From NCBI GenBank assembly GCA_003280575.1, contig QCEN01000003.1, forward strand, positions 62,001-126,000: DNA of 64,000 nt, in the 5' to 3' direction. Each line of letters starts with the position of its first letter. The stretch's first letter is position 1. This DNA comes from Prochlorococcus sp. AG-355-P07. GTDB taxonomy: Bacteria > Cyanobacteriota > Cyanobacteriia > PCC-6307 > Cyanobiaceae. Under the pieces are notes generated by a model that did not search any database, had not been told where the DNA came from, and saw only the letters and a list, made by a program, of their open reading frames with translations. This document shows positions 9,679 through 20,298 of this stretch, one piece after another. Position numbers and translations under genes: made by a program.

Positions 9679-11049
9679 CTACACTGAAGTATTACATCCC
9701 TCGAGTTTATCTTTTAGTTGATCAAGAGACTCATCTGAAATCTTTGAATTCATTGGGCAATGTTTAGGTCCACACATTGAACAAAACTCAGCCTTTTTAA
9801 AGATTTCTTCAGGTAATGTTTCATCATGATATTGCTTAGCTCTTTCTGGATCTAATGAAAGTTCGAATTGTTTATTCCAATCAAAGTTATATCTTGCATG
9901 ACTGAGTTCGTCATCTCTATCGCGTGCTCCAGATCGATGTCTTGCAATATCAGCAGCATGAGCAGCTATCTTATAAGCAATTAATCCTTCCCGTACATCT
10001 TCTGCATTTGGGAGACCTAGATGTTCTTTTGGGGTTACGTAACATAACATAGAAGTTCCATACCAACCAGCCATCGCTGCTCCAATAGCACTTGATATGT
10101 GGTCATAACCAGGAGATATATCTGTTACTAATGGACCAAGAACATAAAAGGGAGCTTCTGAACATTCTTCCATTTGCTTTCTTACATTAAACTCAATTTG
10201 GTCCATAGGTACATGACCAGGACCCTCTACCATTACTTGAACATTATGTTTCCATGATCTTCGAGTAAGCTCACCTAAAGTCTTCAATTCAGCAAGCTGA
10301 GCATCATCAGAAGCATCATGCAAACATCCTGGCCTGAGTGAATCTCCAAGAGAAAAGGTACAATCATATTTCTTAAAAATCTCACAGATATCATCAAACC
10401 TTGTATAAAGAGGATTTTGCTTGAAATGATGTAACATCCATTGAGCTAAAATCCCTCCCCCTCTACTTACGATCCCAGTGATTCTTCCTTTTACTTTTGG
10501 CAAATGCTCTATTAATAATCCAGCATGAATAGTTTGATAATCGACACCCTGCTGGCAATGTTTTTCTATTATGTGAAGAAAATCATCTTCAGTTAGTCTG
10601 TCTATTGAGCCATGGACGCTTTCTAAAGCTTGATAAACAGGAACTGTTCCTATGGGAACAGGAGATTCATGAATAATTGCTTGCCTAACATCATCTAAAT
10701 TGACTCCGCCAGTAGAAAGATCCATAACCGTATCAGCACCATATTTAACGGCTAGCTTTAGCTTCTCTACTTCTTCATTAATATCACTTGCATTAGGAGA
10801 AGCACCAATATTTGCATTAACTTTGCATCTAGAGGCAATACCTATAGACATTGGCTCAAGATTCAAATGGTTAATATTAGCTGGAATAATTAATCTTCCT
10901 CTTGCCACTTCTTCCATAATTAAAGAAGCAGGTAGATTTTCTTTTTTAGCAACAAAATCCATTTCTTCAGTAATATAACCATTCCTAGCAAAGTTCATTT
11001 GAGTTACATTGTCTTTCCCAAGGCGAGGTTTAATCCAAGAACTTCTCAT
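9679..11049 (-). CDS. thiC: Phosphomethylpyrimidine synthase ThiC
   Basis: Radical SAM enzyme that rearranges aminoimidazole ribotide to hydroxymethylpyrimidine phosphate, the pyrimidine half of thiamine. The 456-residue protein is the compact cyanobacterial form. The [4Fe-4S] motif CSMCGPKHC (C423, C426, C431) is at the C-terminus, and core motifs such as [15 protein letters not shown] and MVEGPGHVP are visible. A TPP riboswitch lies in the 5' leader, ending about 44 bases before the start codon, so expression is expected to fall when TPP is plentiful. Confidence 0.98.
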   Translation of the reverse strand: MRSSWIKPRLGKDNVTQMNFARNGYITEEMDFVAKKENLPASLIMEEVARGRLIIPANINHLNLEPMSIGIASRCKVNANIGASPNASDINEEVEKLKLAVKYGADTVMDLSTGGVNLDDVRQAIIHESPVPIGTVPVYQALESVHGSIDRLTEDDFLHIIEKHCQQGVDYQTIHAGLLIEHLPKVKGRITGIVSRGGGILAQWMLHHFKQNPLYTRFDDICEIFKKYDCTFSLGDSLRPGCLHDASDDAQLAELKTLGELTRRSWKHNVQVMVEGPGHVPMDQIEFNVRKQMEECSEAPFYVLGPLVTDISPGYDHISSAIGAAMAGWYGTSMLCYVTPKEHLGLPNAEDVREGLIAYKIAAHAADIARHRSGARDRDDELSHARYNFDWNKQFELSLDPERAKQYHDETLPEEIFKKAEFCSMCGPKHCPMNSKISDESLDQLKDKLEGCNTSV

Positions 11050-11092
11050 AATTTATAAATTTTTAAAAGTGTTATTACTAAAGTTTGATCAA

Positions 11093-11177
11093 ATTTCCAC
11101 TTCCCTGAATCATGATAAATGACTCAGGTTCAAAGGGTATGATCTCAGCTAAGTTCAATTTCTTAGCACCCCTAGTA
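11093..11177 (-). promoter_or_regulatory. TPP (THI-box) riboswitch upstream of thiC
   Basis: On the minus strand the leader contains the conserved TPP aptamer blocks in the right order: AGGGGTGC, then GCTGAGAT, ATACCCTTTGAACCTGA, and AGGGAAGTGG. Closing bases TACT and AGTG can form helix P1. The aptamer ends about 44 bases before the thiC ATG. I see no strong intrinsic terminator in that short stretch, so control may act on translation initiation; that last point is inference. Confidence 0.95.
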
Positions 11178-11244
11178 TTAATCTTATTAATAACTCTTTT
11201 CTAAAAAATAGTCATCATTTCTTGCATAAAAATAAATAAAAATT

Positions 11245-11460
11245 TTATTTTACTTTTTGAAAAGACTTTATTTTTTTTAAAATATTTTTCCTATCAAATC
11301 TTCTTTTTATATCTTTCTCCAAAATAATTGAAAACCCCATTATGCCAATAGGTAAATAAAAAATTTTCCTTGTGTCGTCTCTTAATATCATGCCAATAGT
11401 TGATATAGAGATCATAAAAGGAGCCACAAAAGATAAAATGAATTTTTTATTAATCTTCAT
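11245..11460 (-). CDS. Small two-helix membrane protein of unknown function
   Basis: A 71-residue protein with two hydrophobic segments (about 8-25 and 32-47), separated by RDDTRK, and a basic C-terminal tail. It may belong to a small cyanobacterial DUF family (DUF3188 comes to mind, from memory and unchecked). The start overlaps the stop of the M20 amidohydrolase by 4 bases, so it is translationally coupled as the last gene of the ruvB operon. Downstream, its end faces the thiC leader region. No function can be assigned. Confidence 0.75.
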   Translation of the reverse strand: MKINKKFILSFVAPFMISISTIGMILRDDTRKIFYLPIGIMGFSIILEKDIKRRFDRKNILKKIKSFQKVK

Positions 11461-12641
11461 TTATCAACTGTTTTAATTATTTCATTGTTTAATTTTACTA
11501 TGGATTGTGTTATAACTTTAATTCCAACAGCGATAGCTCTTTCATCTGGATCGAATTTTGAACTATGCAGTGGAGCACAACCTTTTGAACTAGATACTCC
11601 AAGCCTAAACATTGCCCCAGGGATATCATTCAAGAACTCAGCGAAGTCTTCAGCACCTAAAGATGGTTTTTGTAATTCAATAACATTTTCTTGGCCCAAA
11701 ACCTTAATTCCTGAATCTCTAAGAACTCTATTAACTTCAGAATTATTATTAACTGGTGGAGTAATTTCTCTAAATACTACTTTTGCATCAGCTCCGCAAC
11801 TATTAGCTATGGAAGAGATATTTTGATTAAGCCAACTACCAATATTCTTAAATAATTTAAGATTCGTACATCTAACAGTACCAATTAAATTAACCTTCTC
11901 TGCGAGCACATTGAATGCATTGCCACCATTTATTTTACCAAAAGTTATAACTACAGGATCTAAAGGATCTAACTGCCGTGTTATTGATTCTTGAATTCCC
12001 GAGATCACTTTAGAGGCCACCCAAATAGCATCAACTCCTTCATATGGTCTTGCTCCATGCCCTAATTTTCCTTTAATCTCCACCTTAAGTTCTCCAGCAG
12101 CAGCAGTTAAACTTCCCTCCTTAATTCCAATAGTTCCTACAGCTAAATCAGGATATACATGAACTCCCAAAATATTAGTTAAACCATTAATTGCACCATC
12201 CTTAATCATCCATCTAGCTCCACTCGCAATTTCTTCAGCGGGCTGAAAAATTAATCTAGTCCCAAAACTAAGTTTTAAATCCTTAACAATTTTTGCTACA
12301 CCTAAACCAATCGATATATGTAAATCGTGACCACACGCATGCATAACACCATCTACTTTTGAAGAAAAACTTAATTTAGTTTCCTCCAATATCGGTAAAG
12401 CATCCATATCCACTCTTAAGCCTATAATGCCTTTATCTAATGGCCCAAAATCAGCTACAACTCCAGTCTTGCCAACAGATTCTCTGACATTCCAACCAAT
12501 ATTTTTTAAATAACCACTTATTAAAATCGCCGTTTGATTTTCAAGTCCGCTTAATTCAGGATGTGCATGGATATGTCTTCTTAAATTAATTAATTCATCA
12601 TTAAACGAATCAATTTTTTTAAAGAACTGATCTCTATTCAT
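11457..12641 (-). CDS. M20 family metal-dependent amidohydrolase
   Basis: Zinc peptidase-fold enzyme of the M20D type (N-acyl-amino-acid or IAA-conjugate hydrolase group), likely releasing an amino acid from an N-acyl or amide conjugate in the cytosol. The 394 residues show HAHPELSG near residues 23-30, the metal site MHACGHDLH, QPAEE with the catalytic acid, and a C-terminal GAEDFAEF. The substrate cannot be told from sequence. It lies 3 bases after the TPR gene and overlaps the next small gene by 4 bases, so all sit in one coupled operon headed by ruvB. Confidence 0.9.
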   Translation of the reverse strand: MNRDQFFKKIDSFNDELINLRRHIHAHPELSGLENQTAILISGYLKNIGWNVRESVGKTGVVADFGPLDKGIIGLRVDMDALPILEETKLSFSSKVDGVMHACGHDLHISIGLGVAKIVKDLKLSFGTRLIFQPAEEIASGARWMIKDGAINGLTNILGVHVYPDLAVGTIGIKEGSLTAAAGELKVEIKGKLGHGARPYEGVDAIWVASKVISGIQESITRQLDPLDPVVITFGKINGGNAFNVLAEKVNLIGTVRCTNLKLFKNIGSWLNQNISSIANSCGADAKVVFREITPPVNNNSEVNRVLRDSGIKVLGQENVIELQKPSLGAEDFAEFLNDIPGAMFRLGVSSSKGCAPLHSSKFDPDERAIAVGIKVITQSIVKLNNEIIKTVDK

Positions 12642-12644
12642 TAC

Positions 12645-13433
12645 TTATTTTAAATCGATAAAGTTCATTAAATCTTTAATTGGTATCGGTGGCCATCGTC
12701 TTATTTTTTTTAACCATTCCTCATCACTATACCTAGGATCTAATTCAGTTACTGCTATCCAATTACTCTCTGCTTTACCAGATTCACCCTTGGACCAAGA
12801 TAACGCTGTTAAAGCTGCTCTGGCATCTGCAAAAGTTGGATAACGTCTAATTAAATTTTTCAATTCTTTTTCAGATTCATCAATATTGCCTAACTGGAAA
12901 TCTGCTAAAGCCATACTTGACCTTGCCATAGCAAATCCAGGGTTATATAAAGCGGCTTTTGAAAATAAATCTCTAGCTTTTAGCCATTGTGATGTAGAAC
13001 CTTCAACATTAGCCAAATTATATAATGCAGAAAAATTCTTGCTATCTTGCGAAATGACAAACATATAATCTCTTTTCGCTTGCGACCATTGACCCAATGC
13101 TTCCTCGGCTATACCTCTGTTAATATAAGGGTCTATTTCACTAGGATTTAAACTTATTGCCTTATTTTGGTCATCTATTGATCCTTCTACATCACCTATA
13201 ACAAGTCTTACATTTCCTCTATTGCTCAAACCTGCTGCATCATCAGGATAAGAATCTAGATAGCGATTCCATTCTTCTAAAGCAAGATTAAATTTTCCTT
13301 CTGAACTTAAATCTAATGCATTTTTAAACAAATCTTCTCTCAAAACTAAGGAATAGCATGGGGCAATATAAAAAATATTTACAAAAACAAAAATTAATAA
13401 AAAACAAACCTTAACTGTTTTAAAAGTTATCAT
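12645..13433 (-). CDS. Secreted or membrane-anchored TPR-repeat protein
   Basis: The N-terminal 28 residues are a hydrophobic signal segment ([17 protein letters not shown]), so the 262-residue product is exported or anchored. The rest is a run of tetratricopeptide repeats, with phrases such as [30 protein letters not shown] and [11 protein letters not shown], which usually bind other proteins. The start overlaps the ruvB stop by 4 bases (ATGA). Similar exported TPR proteins are common in cyanobacteria, often in thylakoid or envelope assembly, but no specific partner can be named. Confidence 0.87.
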   Translation of the reverse strand: MITFKTVKVCFLLIFVFVNIFYIAPCYSLVLREDLFKNALDLSSEGKFNLALEEWNRYLDSYPDDAAGLSNRGNVRLVIGDVEGSIDDQNKAISLNPSEIDPYINRGIAEEALGQWSQAKRDYMFVISQDSKNFSALYNLANVEGSTSQWLKARDLFSKAALYNPGFAMARSSMALADFQLGNIDESEKELKNLIRRYPTFADARAALTALSWSKGESGKAESNWIAVTELDPRYSDEEWLKKIRRWPPIPIKDLMNFIDLK

Positions 13434-14476
13434 TTTACTGAATCAATGTACTGCTTTCCTATTGCAGTGAGAAGTCTTCCTCGAGGAGTTCTAGTAAGGA
13501 AACCGATTTGAATTAGATATGGCTCAACTACAAATTCTAACATTGAAGAATCATCACCTAATCCGGCTGCGATTGCATCGAGACCAGTTGGATTATTATT
13601 TTGGTTTAAAAAAGATAAATATTGCCTATCTAAAGAATCCAATCCTTTTTCGTCTATTTGGTAAGAATTTAAAGCTTTTTTTATTAAATTTACGGAGATA
13701 AAATTAGTTTTTTTAACAACTTGAGCATAATCTCTAACTCGTCTTAATAATCTCAAAGCAATTCTTGGGGTCCCTCTAGATATCTTCGCTAAATTAAAGG
13801 AAGCTTCATCTTCTAAATTAAGGTTTAATAGTTTAGAGAAATTAATAATTATTTGTTTTAATTCATCATATGTGTAAAATTCAATTTTTTGAGATAAACC
13901 AAATCTATCTCTTAACGGGGCGCTAATTGAGGCTAATTTGGTTGTCGCGCCAATCAGCGTAAACCTAGGAAGATTAATTGTTCTGCAACGTGCTCCTCTA
14001 TTAGCTCCCATAGTTAAATCTAATCTAAAATCCTCCATTGCAGAATATAACAACTCTTCAGTTAAGCTATTCATGCGATGTATCTCATCGATAAATAAAA
14101 CTTCACCTTCTTTTAATCCGAGCAATAACCCTACAATATCTCTGGGCCTTTCAATTGCGGGTGCAGTTGCTATCCTACATTTTGTATTCATTTCGTTAGC
14201 TATCAAAAAAGCCAGGGTAGTTTTGCCTAAACCAGGCTGTCCATATAAAAGAGTATGTTCCAAAGGTTCTTTTCTATAAATTGAAGCATCTATAGCTATT
14301 CTTAATGAAGACTTAATTTTTTCTTGGCCAACAAATTCTTTAAAGGTAACTGGCCTTGCTATGTTCAGATTATTATTTCTTTTTTCTTCTGGAATAATTT
14401 TTGAATCTACTAGCCTTAGCTCTTTTTTACGAAGAGAAAAGTCATTATCACCAATATCAGAAGAAATTATTGCCAT
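13430..14476 (-). CDS. ruvB: Holliday junction branch migration helicase RuvB
   Basis: AAA+ motor that with RuvA drives branch migration of Holliday junctions in recombinational repair. The 348 residues show Walker A ([12 protein letters not shown]), Walker B (LFIDEIHRM), sensor and arginine-finger regions ([17 protein letters not shown]), and the C-terminal winged helix with FLTRTPRGR. An N-terminal extension of about 40 residues precedes the usual start of the fold. It heads a four-gene coupled operon (TPR, M20 hydrolase, small membrane protein). It is divergent from smpB with about 50 bases between. Confidence 0.97.
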   Translation of the reverse strand: MAIISSDIGDNDFSLRKKELRLVDSKIIPEEKRNNNLNIARPVTFKEFVGQEKIKSSLRIAIDASIYRKEPLEHTLLYGQPGLGKTTLAFLIANEMNTKCRIATAPAIERPRDIVGLLLGLKEGEVLFIDEIHRMNSLTEELLYSAMEDFRLDLTMGANRGARCRTINLPRFTLIGATTKLASISAPLRDRFGLSQKIEFYTYDELKQIIINFSKLLNLNLEDEASFNLAKISRGTPRIALRLLRRVRDYAQVVKKTNFISVNLIKKALNSYQIDEKGLDSLDRQYLSFLNQNNNPTGLDAIAAGLGDDSSMLEFVVEPYLIQIGFLTRTPRGRLLTAIGKQYIDSVK

Positions 14477-14527
14477 AATGAAAGGTTAATTGCAATTGTC
14501 CTGAGTAGAAAGATTTTTTTAACCAAA

Positions 14528-15022
14528 ATGGCAAAAAATTCAAACAAATTTCAAAAAAATTCAAAAAAAGAAAATAATTTTAAGCGTCTAGCGGAAAATA
14601 GATTTGCAAAATTCCAATATGCAATATCTGAAACAATCGAAGCTGGAATTGAACTTTTAGGGACTGAAGTAAAGTCTATTAGAAATGGAAAAGCAAATTT
14701 AAGAGATGGTTATTGTTCATTCAGAGATGGTGAGATTTTATTATTAAATGTTCACATTTCACCACACAACAATGTGGGGTCTTTTTTTAACCATGATCCA
14801 TTAAGAAATAGAAAGTTACTATTACATAAAAAGGAAATAATAAAACTGAAATCAAATACTGAAAAAAAAGGAATGACTATTGTTCCATTATCTCTTTATT
14901 TAAAGGGATCATGGATAAAAATAACTATTGGAGTCGGTAAAGGAAAAAAATTACATGACAAACGCCAAGATGAAAAACAAAAAAGTATAAAAAAAGAAAT
15001 TAACTCTGCACTAAAAAGATAA
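14528..15022 (+). CDS. smpB: SsrA-binding protein SmpB
   Basis: Partner of tmRNA in trans-translation, rescuing stalled ribosomes. The 164 residues contain the SmpB fold signatures [24 protein letters not shown] (about 37-60) and HISPHNN, with a basic C-terminal tail containing [11 protein letters not shown] that enters the decoding channel. A Lys/Asn-rich N-terminal extension of about 20 residues is likely disordered. No tmRNA gene was recognised in this window, so the RNA partner lies elsewhere. Confidence 0.96.
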   Translation: MAKNSNKFQKNSKKENNFKRLAENRFAKFQYAISETIEAGIELLGTEVKSIRNGKANLRDGYCSFRDGEILLLNVHISPHNNVGSFFNHDPLRNRKLLLHKKEIIKLKSNTEKKGMTIVPLSLYLKGSWIKITIGVGKGKKLHDKRQDEKQKSIKKEINSALKR

Positions 15023-15049
15023 AAATATTATTTAGTCTTATTGACACTA

Positions 15050-15295
15050 TTAATCTAAACTAACTGAATTTGGAGGAGGAGAAGGATCTGGATCTGCAAT
15101 TAACATATGCTGTAAAACGGTTTCAGGTCTCTCACTATCCCTCCAGCGAATTTTATATGCAGGCATTTTCGTACCCCTGCTTGTAGTTTGCTCCACTGGT
15201 TCAATAACCCATCCTCTTCTTGATCGACCTTGAGGATTTCTTTTCACTACTGCATCCGCGTGTTTGAAACGGAAACCAACACGTTCACCACTCAT
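15050..15295 (-). CDS. Small conserved cyanobacterial protein, SH3-like
   Basis: An 81-residue soluble basic protein with a compact beta-rich look: VGFRFKHADAVVKRN, then RRGWVIEPVEQ and AYKIRWRDSERPETVLQHML, ending in a proline-rich tail (DPDPSPPPNS). It resembles short cyanobacterial SH3-like DUF proteins (possibly DUF2862, from memory). There is no signal peptide. It lies about 70 bases after lysS on the same strand and faces smpB. Function unknown. Confidence 0.8.
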   Translation of the reverse strand: MSGERVGFRFKHADAVVKRNPQGRSRRGWVIEPVEQTTSRGTKMPAYKIRWRDSERPETVLQHMLIADPDPSPPPNSVSLD

Positions 15296-15364
15296 TTAAA
15301 AAATTTCGTATTGGATTAATTTTTATATTTTACTTCATTCAAGGGTGATTTTTCATTTTTTACT

Positions 15365-16864
15365 TTAAGTTATTTCTGGTTTTAACAATGGGAAGGGGAT
15401 TACATCTCTAATTGATGAACTATTAGTTATTAACATAATAAGTCTATCAATACCTATCCCTAATCCTCCAGTAGGGGGCATGCCAACCTCTAAAGCATTC
15501 AAAAAATCTTCATCTATACAATGAGCCTCAAAATCTCCTTCATCTCTAAGAGACTGCTGTATTTGCATTCTTTCTCTTTGATCTATTGGGTCTATCAACT
15601 CACTAAAAGCATTTGCTAGCTCTCTACCAACAATGAACAATTCAAATCTCTGAACCATTTCTTTATTATCAAGATGTGGCCTAGCTAAAGGAGAAATTTC
15701 AACAGGATAATCGATAACGAAAGTAGGTTCTATAAGTTCTGACTCCACTTTTTGTTCGAAGACCTCATTTAAAAGTCTTCCCATAGAATTGCATTTATCA
15801 GAAAATTCAACATTTATACTTTTAACGGCTTGTTTTGCTGCCTGAAAGTCTCCATTAAAAGATTCAAAATTAATCCCTGTATATATTTTGACTATGTCTT
15901 TCATAGATATTCTTGACCATGGCTTAGAAAAATCAATTTCCTTATTTTGATAATTTATAACTAGAGAACCACAGGCATCAGCTACGATATCTTTAATAAG
16001 TTCTTCTGTTAAATCCATCATATCGACGTAGTTAGCAAAAGCTTGATAAATTTCAACTGAGGTGAATTCAGGATTGTGCTTTGTACTTATTCCCTCATTA
16101 CGGAAAATTCTTCCCAATTCATAGACTTTCTCAAATCCTCCAACAACCATTCTTTTTAAATGTAATTCTGTAGCTATTCTTAAATACAGTGGAATATCTA
16201 ATGTATTGTGATGAGTAATAAATGGTCTTGCTTCAGCTCCACCAGCTTCAGATTGCAGAATTGGAGTCTCTATCTCTAAAAAATTTCTATTATCAAGCCA
16301 TTTTCTTATAAAACTTATACATTTTGCTCTTGTTTTAAATACATTTTTTGAGTGAGGATTCACTATTAAATCTAAATAACGTTGTCTATATCTTTTTTCA
16401 ATATCAGTCAATCCATGCCATTTATCAGGTAAAGGCTGTAGTGATTTAGATAACATTTCCCATTTTTCCACTTTAATTGAAAGTTCACCTTTGTTAGTTT
16501 TTTTAATTGTTCCATACACACCTATCCAATCTCCAATATCTACTATTTCCTTTATATCTTCAAAAGAAAGTAATTTTTGATTTTCTAAATTGCAATTGAT
16601 AATTTGTTTATCTAAATAAAGCTGAATCTGGCCTTCTTCATCACTGATTGTGAAAAAGGCAATTTTACCCATTATCCTTTTTGCCATTACTCGACCAGCA
16701 ATAGAGACACTAAAATCTTCTTCTTGACCATTATCTAAATAATCAAATTTTTGTATGAGAAATTTTGTAGGATGGGAAACTTTAAAACTTTCTGCATAAG
16801 AAGCAAATCCTTTACTGACTAATGCATTAGCTTTTTGTAAACGTGCTTCTCTTATATCAGACAA
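15365..16864 (-). CDS. lysS: Lysyl-tRNA synthetase, class II
   Basis: Charges tRNA-Lys. The 499 residues comprise an N-terminal OB-fold anticodon-binding domain (about 55-160) and the class II catalytic core, with motif 1 around [11 protein letters not shown], motif 2 around [14 protein letters not shown] and motif 3 near [15 protein letters not shown]. The length matches bacterial LysRS. It is downstream of the RpaB-like response regulator on the same strand, 49 bases away, so a shared transcript is possible. Confidence 0.97.
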   Translation of the reverse strand: MSDIREARLQKANALVSKGFASYAESFKVSHPTKFLIQKFDYLDNGQEEDFSVSIAGRVMAKRIMGKIAFFTISDEEGQIQLYLDKQIINCNLENQKLLSFEDIKEIVDIGDWIGVYGTIKKTNKGELSIKVEKWEMLSKSLQPLPDKWHGLTDIEKRYRQRYLDLIVNPHSKNVFKTRAKCISFIRKWLDNRNFLEIETPILQSEAGGAEARPFITHHNTLDIPLYLRIATELHLKRMVVGGFEKVYELGRIFRNEGISTKHNPEFTSVEIYQAFANYVDMMDLTEELIKDIVADACGSLVINYQNKEIDFSKPWSRISMKDIVKIYTGINFESFNGDFQAAKQAVKSINVEFSDKCNSMGRLLNEVFEQKVESELIEPTFVIDYPVEISPLARPHLDNKEMVQRFELFIVGRELANAFSELIDPIDQRERMQIQQSLRDEGDFEAHCIDEDFLNALEVGMPPTGGLGIGIDRLIMLITNSSSIRDVIPFPLLKPEIT

Positions 16865-16913
16865 AATTTATTTAATATGTTTGTTTTATTTAATAAAAGT
16901 ATCAGACTTAGGC

Positions 16914-17660
16914 TCAACTTGCCAAAGATGTTGCTGTTTCGCCTACTCTCTGAGATGCATAACCTATGCCACGAACAGTTAAAATTAATTCTGGATTTCT
17001 TGGGTCTGGCTCCAACTTACCTCTGAGCCTAGCTACATATACATCTACTACCCTTAAATCAGCAGCTCTCCTTGGAGGATAACCCCATAACTGCTCCAAA
17101 ATTTCAGCCCGTGGGACAACTTTACCAGGCTCGTCAAACAACAATTCTAATAGACTAAATTCTGTGTACGTAAGACTAATTCTTTCACCCGCTCTTGAAA
17201 CCTGTCTTCTATTAGTGTCAACAACTAAACTTCCAAATTTCATCACACCTTTACCAGAAGGAACTTCTTTTGTTTCGGTAACAGAAACAGTGGGCCCCAT
17301 TCTTCTCAATATAGTAGCTATCCTAGCTTCTAATTCTTTTGGACTAAATGGTTTTGATAAGTAATCATCGGCTCCTAGATCTAAACCTGCAACCCTCTCT
17401 GAAATCGCTTCAAGTGCAGTTAAAAATATTATTGGAACCACTGATTCAGCCCTAATTCTTCGGCAAACTGCAAATCCATCCATCTTAGGAAGCATAACAT
17501 CAAGAACTATTAGATCAGGAGAATCTCTATGAAAAGATTCAAGAGCTTCTTCACCGTTAGTGGCTGAAAAAACTTGATATCCTGCTAGTTGAAGTCTCGT
17601 AACTAGTACTTTTAAAACTGCTGGTTCATCATCAACAACTAAAATTCTTGCTTTTGACAT
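16914..17660 (-). CDS. OmpR/PhoB-type response regulator, RpaB-like (Ycf27 group)
   Basis: The receiver domain (about 5-118) has the acidic pair D10-D11, phospho-acceptor Asp54 in LIVLDVMLP, Thr81 and Lys103. The C-terminal winged-helix DNA-binding domain (about 140-240) includes TYTEFSLLELL, EILEQLWGY and a VVDVYVARLRGKLEPDP stretch. These match the RpaB/Ycf27 lineage more than RpaA, yet the sequence differs from the near-invariant RpaB by many substitutions (for example RAADL where RpaB has ERHVDT). It may be an RpaB paralogue of the SrrA kind, so I give no symbol. No histidine kinase is nearby. It lies between mreD and lysS. Confidence 0.9.
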   Translation of the reverse strand: MSKARILVVDDEPAVLKVLVTRLQLAGYQVFSATNGEEALESFHRDSPDLIVLDVMLPKMDGFAVCRRIRAESVVPIIFLTALEAISERVAGLDLGADDYLSKPFSPKELEARIATILRRMGPTVSVTETKEVPSGKGVMKFGSLVVDTNRRQVSRAGERISLTYTEFSLLELLFDEPGKVVPRAEILEQLWGYPPRRAADLRVVDVYVARLRGKLEPDPRNPELILTVRGIGYASQRVGETATSLAS

Positions 17661-17827
17661 AAGTTCAAAGAGTTTTCCAGATATTTCAAAGCAAAAATTA
17701 ATTGCATTGAATCTTTATTCTAACAATTAAAAATATAACATTACGAACCCTCAAAGAGATATTCCTCAGATTTACAAACATTTTCATTAAATTAAGAAAA
17801 AAGATTTTTCGTTAGCAATATTTAGTC

Positions 17828-18361
17828 TTAGGAAAATTTATTGTCATGCTTTTCTCCCATAAAAGATTTAAAGAACCTCAAAAGTTGAGAACAAATCAAG
17901 GGAGCAAATAAACCTGTAAGAAAAACTTCAGCTAAAATATTTTGAACACTAGGGATGAACAATAAAAAATTATTATCTGAAAAATTATTAAACAAAATCT
18001 GTAAAAAATACAAGGTACCACATAAAAAACTACCAAAAGCACAAATTAAACCATGCCTAAAATGTCCAACCAACAAATCACTATGCATTTTTATCCTTCC
18101 AAACCAAACTCCACATAAAATCAAACCTGGTATTTGTGTAAAATTACTATCAAGAGTTATAGAATCTAAAATTAAACCTAAGAACAAACCTAATATTGCT
18201 CCATTAATTGATCTATTTATCATTGACCAAGGTAACAACCAAAATAAAGGCCAATATGGCTGAATTCTTAAAAATCCGAGCCAATTTGGGTGCCATAAAA
18301 AAATAATTGGGATAAAAATAAAAATTACTATAGATAATCTTTTTTTATAAAAATTATTCAT
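17828..18361 (-). CDS. mreD: Rod shape-determining protein MreD
   Basis: Small polytopic inner-membrane partner of MreC in the cell-shape complex. The 177-residue protein has about five hydrophobic segments, including a central LFLGLILDSIT region typical of MreD. Sequence conservation in this family is low, so the call rests largely on position: it overlaps the mreC stop by 8 bases and completes the mreB-mreC-mreD operon. A 167-base gap with no recognised element separates it from the response regulator gene. Confidence 0.85.
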   Translation of the reverse strand: MNNFYKKRLSIVIFIFIPIIFLWHPNWLGFLRIQPYWPLFWLLPWSMINRSINGAILGLFLGLILDSITLDSNFTQIPGLILCGVWFGRIKMHSDLLVGHFRHGLICAFGSFLCGTLYFLQILFNNFSDNNFLLFIPSVQNILAEVFLTGLFAPLICSQLLRFFKSFMGEKHDNKFS

Positions 18362-19109
18362 TTAATTTTAATTTTAAAATTTGCACCCAATCTATTACTT
18401 GAGGTTTTGCCAAAAGTAACACTTTAGCCATTTTTTTTGCTTGAAATGGTTCCTCAACAGATTTAACAATACCAATTGGGATATTTGGAGGTAATAAAGT
18501 ACTGGCAGGTGAAGATGATACAAAATCTCCCACTTTTATATCAGCATTTTTTGAATAAATTATTAAATTAGGATGATCATCTCCCGAACCAACCAAAAGC
18601 CCATTAATTTGAATCCTATCAACCCAGACACCTAATTTACTTTCTGGAGAAGTTAACAAACTAACCGAAGAAGTAAATAAAGAGGTGTTTTTTACTCTTC
18701 CTAATAATCCACCAGGGCCAACCACAGTACTACCAATTTCCACTCCATCTCTTGAACCTTTATTTAATATTATCTGCCTCCACCAACTGCCTGTTTTTCT
18801 AGAAATAACTGCTGCTGAAATATTATCGTCATTAGATGATTCTTGGAGTGATAGGATTTCGCGCAATCTAATATTATCCTTTTTAAGAAGATCTACTTTT
18901 ATTAAAGATTCTTGCTCAATGCTTTTAAGGATAACTTCTTTTTGAAATTGGCCAGGCCAAAAAGGTTTTGAAATAAAATAATAAAAATCTTTATAAATAG
19001 ATCCTTTTGATATCCTTATAAAAAGTAAAAATAAAAATATTCCAAAAAATATCCAACTATTCTTTTTATGCCACCAACGATTAGTAGAAATTCGTCGGAT
19101 ATCTAACAT
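18354..19109 (-). CDS. mreC: Rod shape-determining protein MreC
   Basis: Envelope scaffold linking MreB filaments to peptidoglycan synthases. The 251 residues have one N-terminal membrane segment (about 17-31), a coiled-coil stretch (about 55-90, IEQESLIKVDLLKKDNIRL), and the MreC beta domain with SRKTGSWWRQIILNKGSRDGV, followed by GPGGLLGRV. The start is 4 bases after the mreB stop, and the stop overlaps mreD by 8 bases, so the three genes are one unit. Confidence 0.94.
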   Translation of the reverse strand: MLDIRRISTNRWWHKKNSWIFFGIFLFLLFIRISKGSIYKDFYYFISKPFWPGQFQKEVILKSIEQESLIKVDLLKKDNIRLREILSLQESSNDDNISAAVISRKTGSWWRQIILNKGSRDGVEIGSTVVGPGGLLGRVKNTSLFTSSVSLLTSPESKLGVWVDRIQINGLLVGSGDDHPNLIIYSKNADIKVGDFVSSSPASTLLPPNIPIGIVKSVEEPFQAKKMAKVLLLAKPQVIDWVQILKLKLNE

Positions 19110-19113
19110 ACTA

Positions 19114-20166
19114 TTAATCTCTTATCGCATTTCTTATAAAGTCAGGGGTATCAACAACTCTTTTAAGTTTTTTAAAATCATCCAAAACCTCCCCACAACC
19201 ATTCACTACACACAAGAGTGGGTTTTCTGCTATGTGAGTAAAAATTCCCGTTTCATCGCTCAATAAATCGTTAATTCCCCTAACCAAAGCCCCGCCCCCA
19301 GCAAGCATAATGCCCCTATCAACAATATCTGCAGCAAGTTCAGGGGGGGTTCGCTCTAAGGTTCTTTTTACAGCTTCAACAATTTTGCTCAGTGTATCGG
19401 CCATGGCTTCTCTAATTTCTCCAGATGTCAAAGTAACTGACCTAGGTAGGCCAGACAAAAGATGTAAACCTCTCACCTCCAAAGTAGTTTTATCAAAGTC
19501 ATCATCTGGAAATGCAGATCCAATTTTAATCTTAATATCTTCTGCAGTTCTCTCTCCAACAACCAAATTGTGAACTTTTTTAAGATAAAGAGCAATTGAT
19601 TCATTAATTTCGTCGCCAGCTATTCGAACAGATTCACTTAATACAGTTCCACCCAAACTTAAAACTGCAACCTCAGTAGTACCACCACCAATATCAACAA
19701 TCATAGTTCCAATAGGCTCAGTAACTGGTAATGATGCTCCTATTGCAGCTGCAACAGGTTCATCAATTAAGTGAACTTCTCTAGCTCCCGCTAATCCAGC
19801 TTCTCTGACTGCTCTTCGCTCAACACTTGTCACTCCACTTGGAATACCAATAACTATTCTTGGGGCTACGATACCCTTACCTTCGTTACATTTTTGAATA
19901 AATGTTTTTATCATTTGCTCAGCTGCATCAAAATCTGCAATGACCCCATCTCTAAGTGGTCTTACAGCTCTTATGTTACCTGGTGTTCTTCCAAGCATTA
20001 ACTTTGCTTCTTTACCGACAGCTAATGGTATGCCTTCTTCTAAATCCATGGCTACTACAGAAGGCTCTTGTAAAACAACCCCCTTACCTGATACGTGTAT
20101 GAGAGTATTAGCTGTTCCCAAATCTATGCCAATGTCTCTAGAAAATTTAAATCTGTTAAAAATCAC
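19114..20166 (-). CDS. mreB: Rod shape-determining protein MreB
   Basis: Bacterial actin homologue that guides wall synthesis. The 350 residues carry the actin-fold phosphate loops DLGTANTLI (about 16-24) and [17 protein letters not shown], plus GGGALVRGI near the C-terminus for nucleotide binding. Length is typical. It is first in mreBCD and divergent from ssb across about 130 AT-rich bases. Confidence 0.97.
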   Translation of the reverse strand: MIFNRFKFSRDIGIDLGTANTLIHVSGKGVVLQEPSVVAMDLEEGIPLAVGKEAKLMLGRTPGNIRAVRPLRDGVIADFDAAEQMIKTFIQKCNEGKGIVAPRIVIGIPSGVTSVERRAVREAGLAGAREVHLIDEPVAAAIGASLPVTEPIGTMIVDIGGGTTEVAVLSLGGTVLSESVRIAGDEINESIALYLKKVHNLVVGERTAEDIKIKIGSAFPDDDFDKTTLEVRGLHLLSGLPRSVTLTSGEIREAMADTLSKIVEAVKRTLERTPPELAADIVDRGIMLAGGGALVRGINDLLSDETGIFTHIAENPLLCVVNGCGEVLDDFKKLKRVVDTPDFIRNAIRD

Positions 20167-20298
20167 GATAAGAATTCTTTTTTATAAATAATATATCTAT
20201 TTTTTAGTAAGCTCTCACAATTCTCTCATTTAGTTATGAATAGCACGTAAAACTTTGAGCATAAACTTGAAATATGAGTAGTATTAATAAAAAAAATT

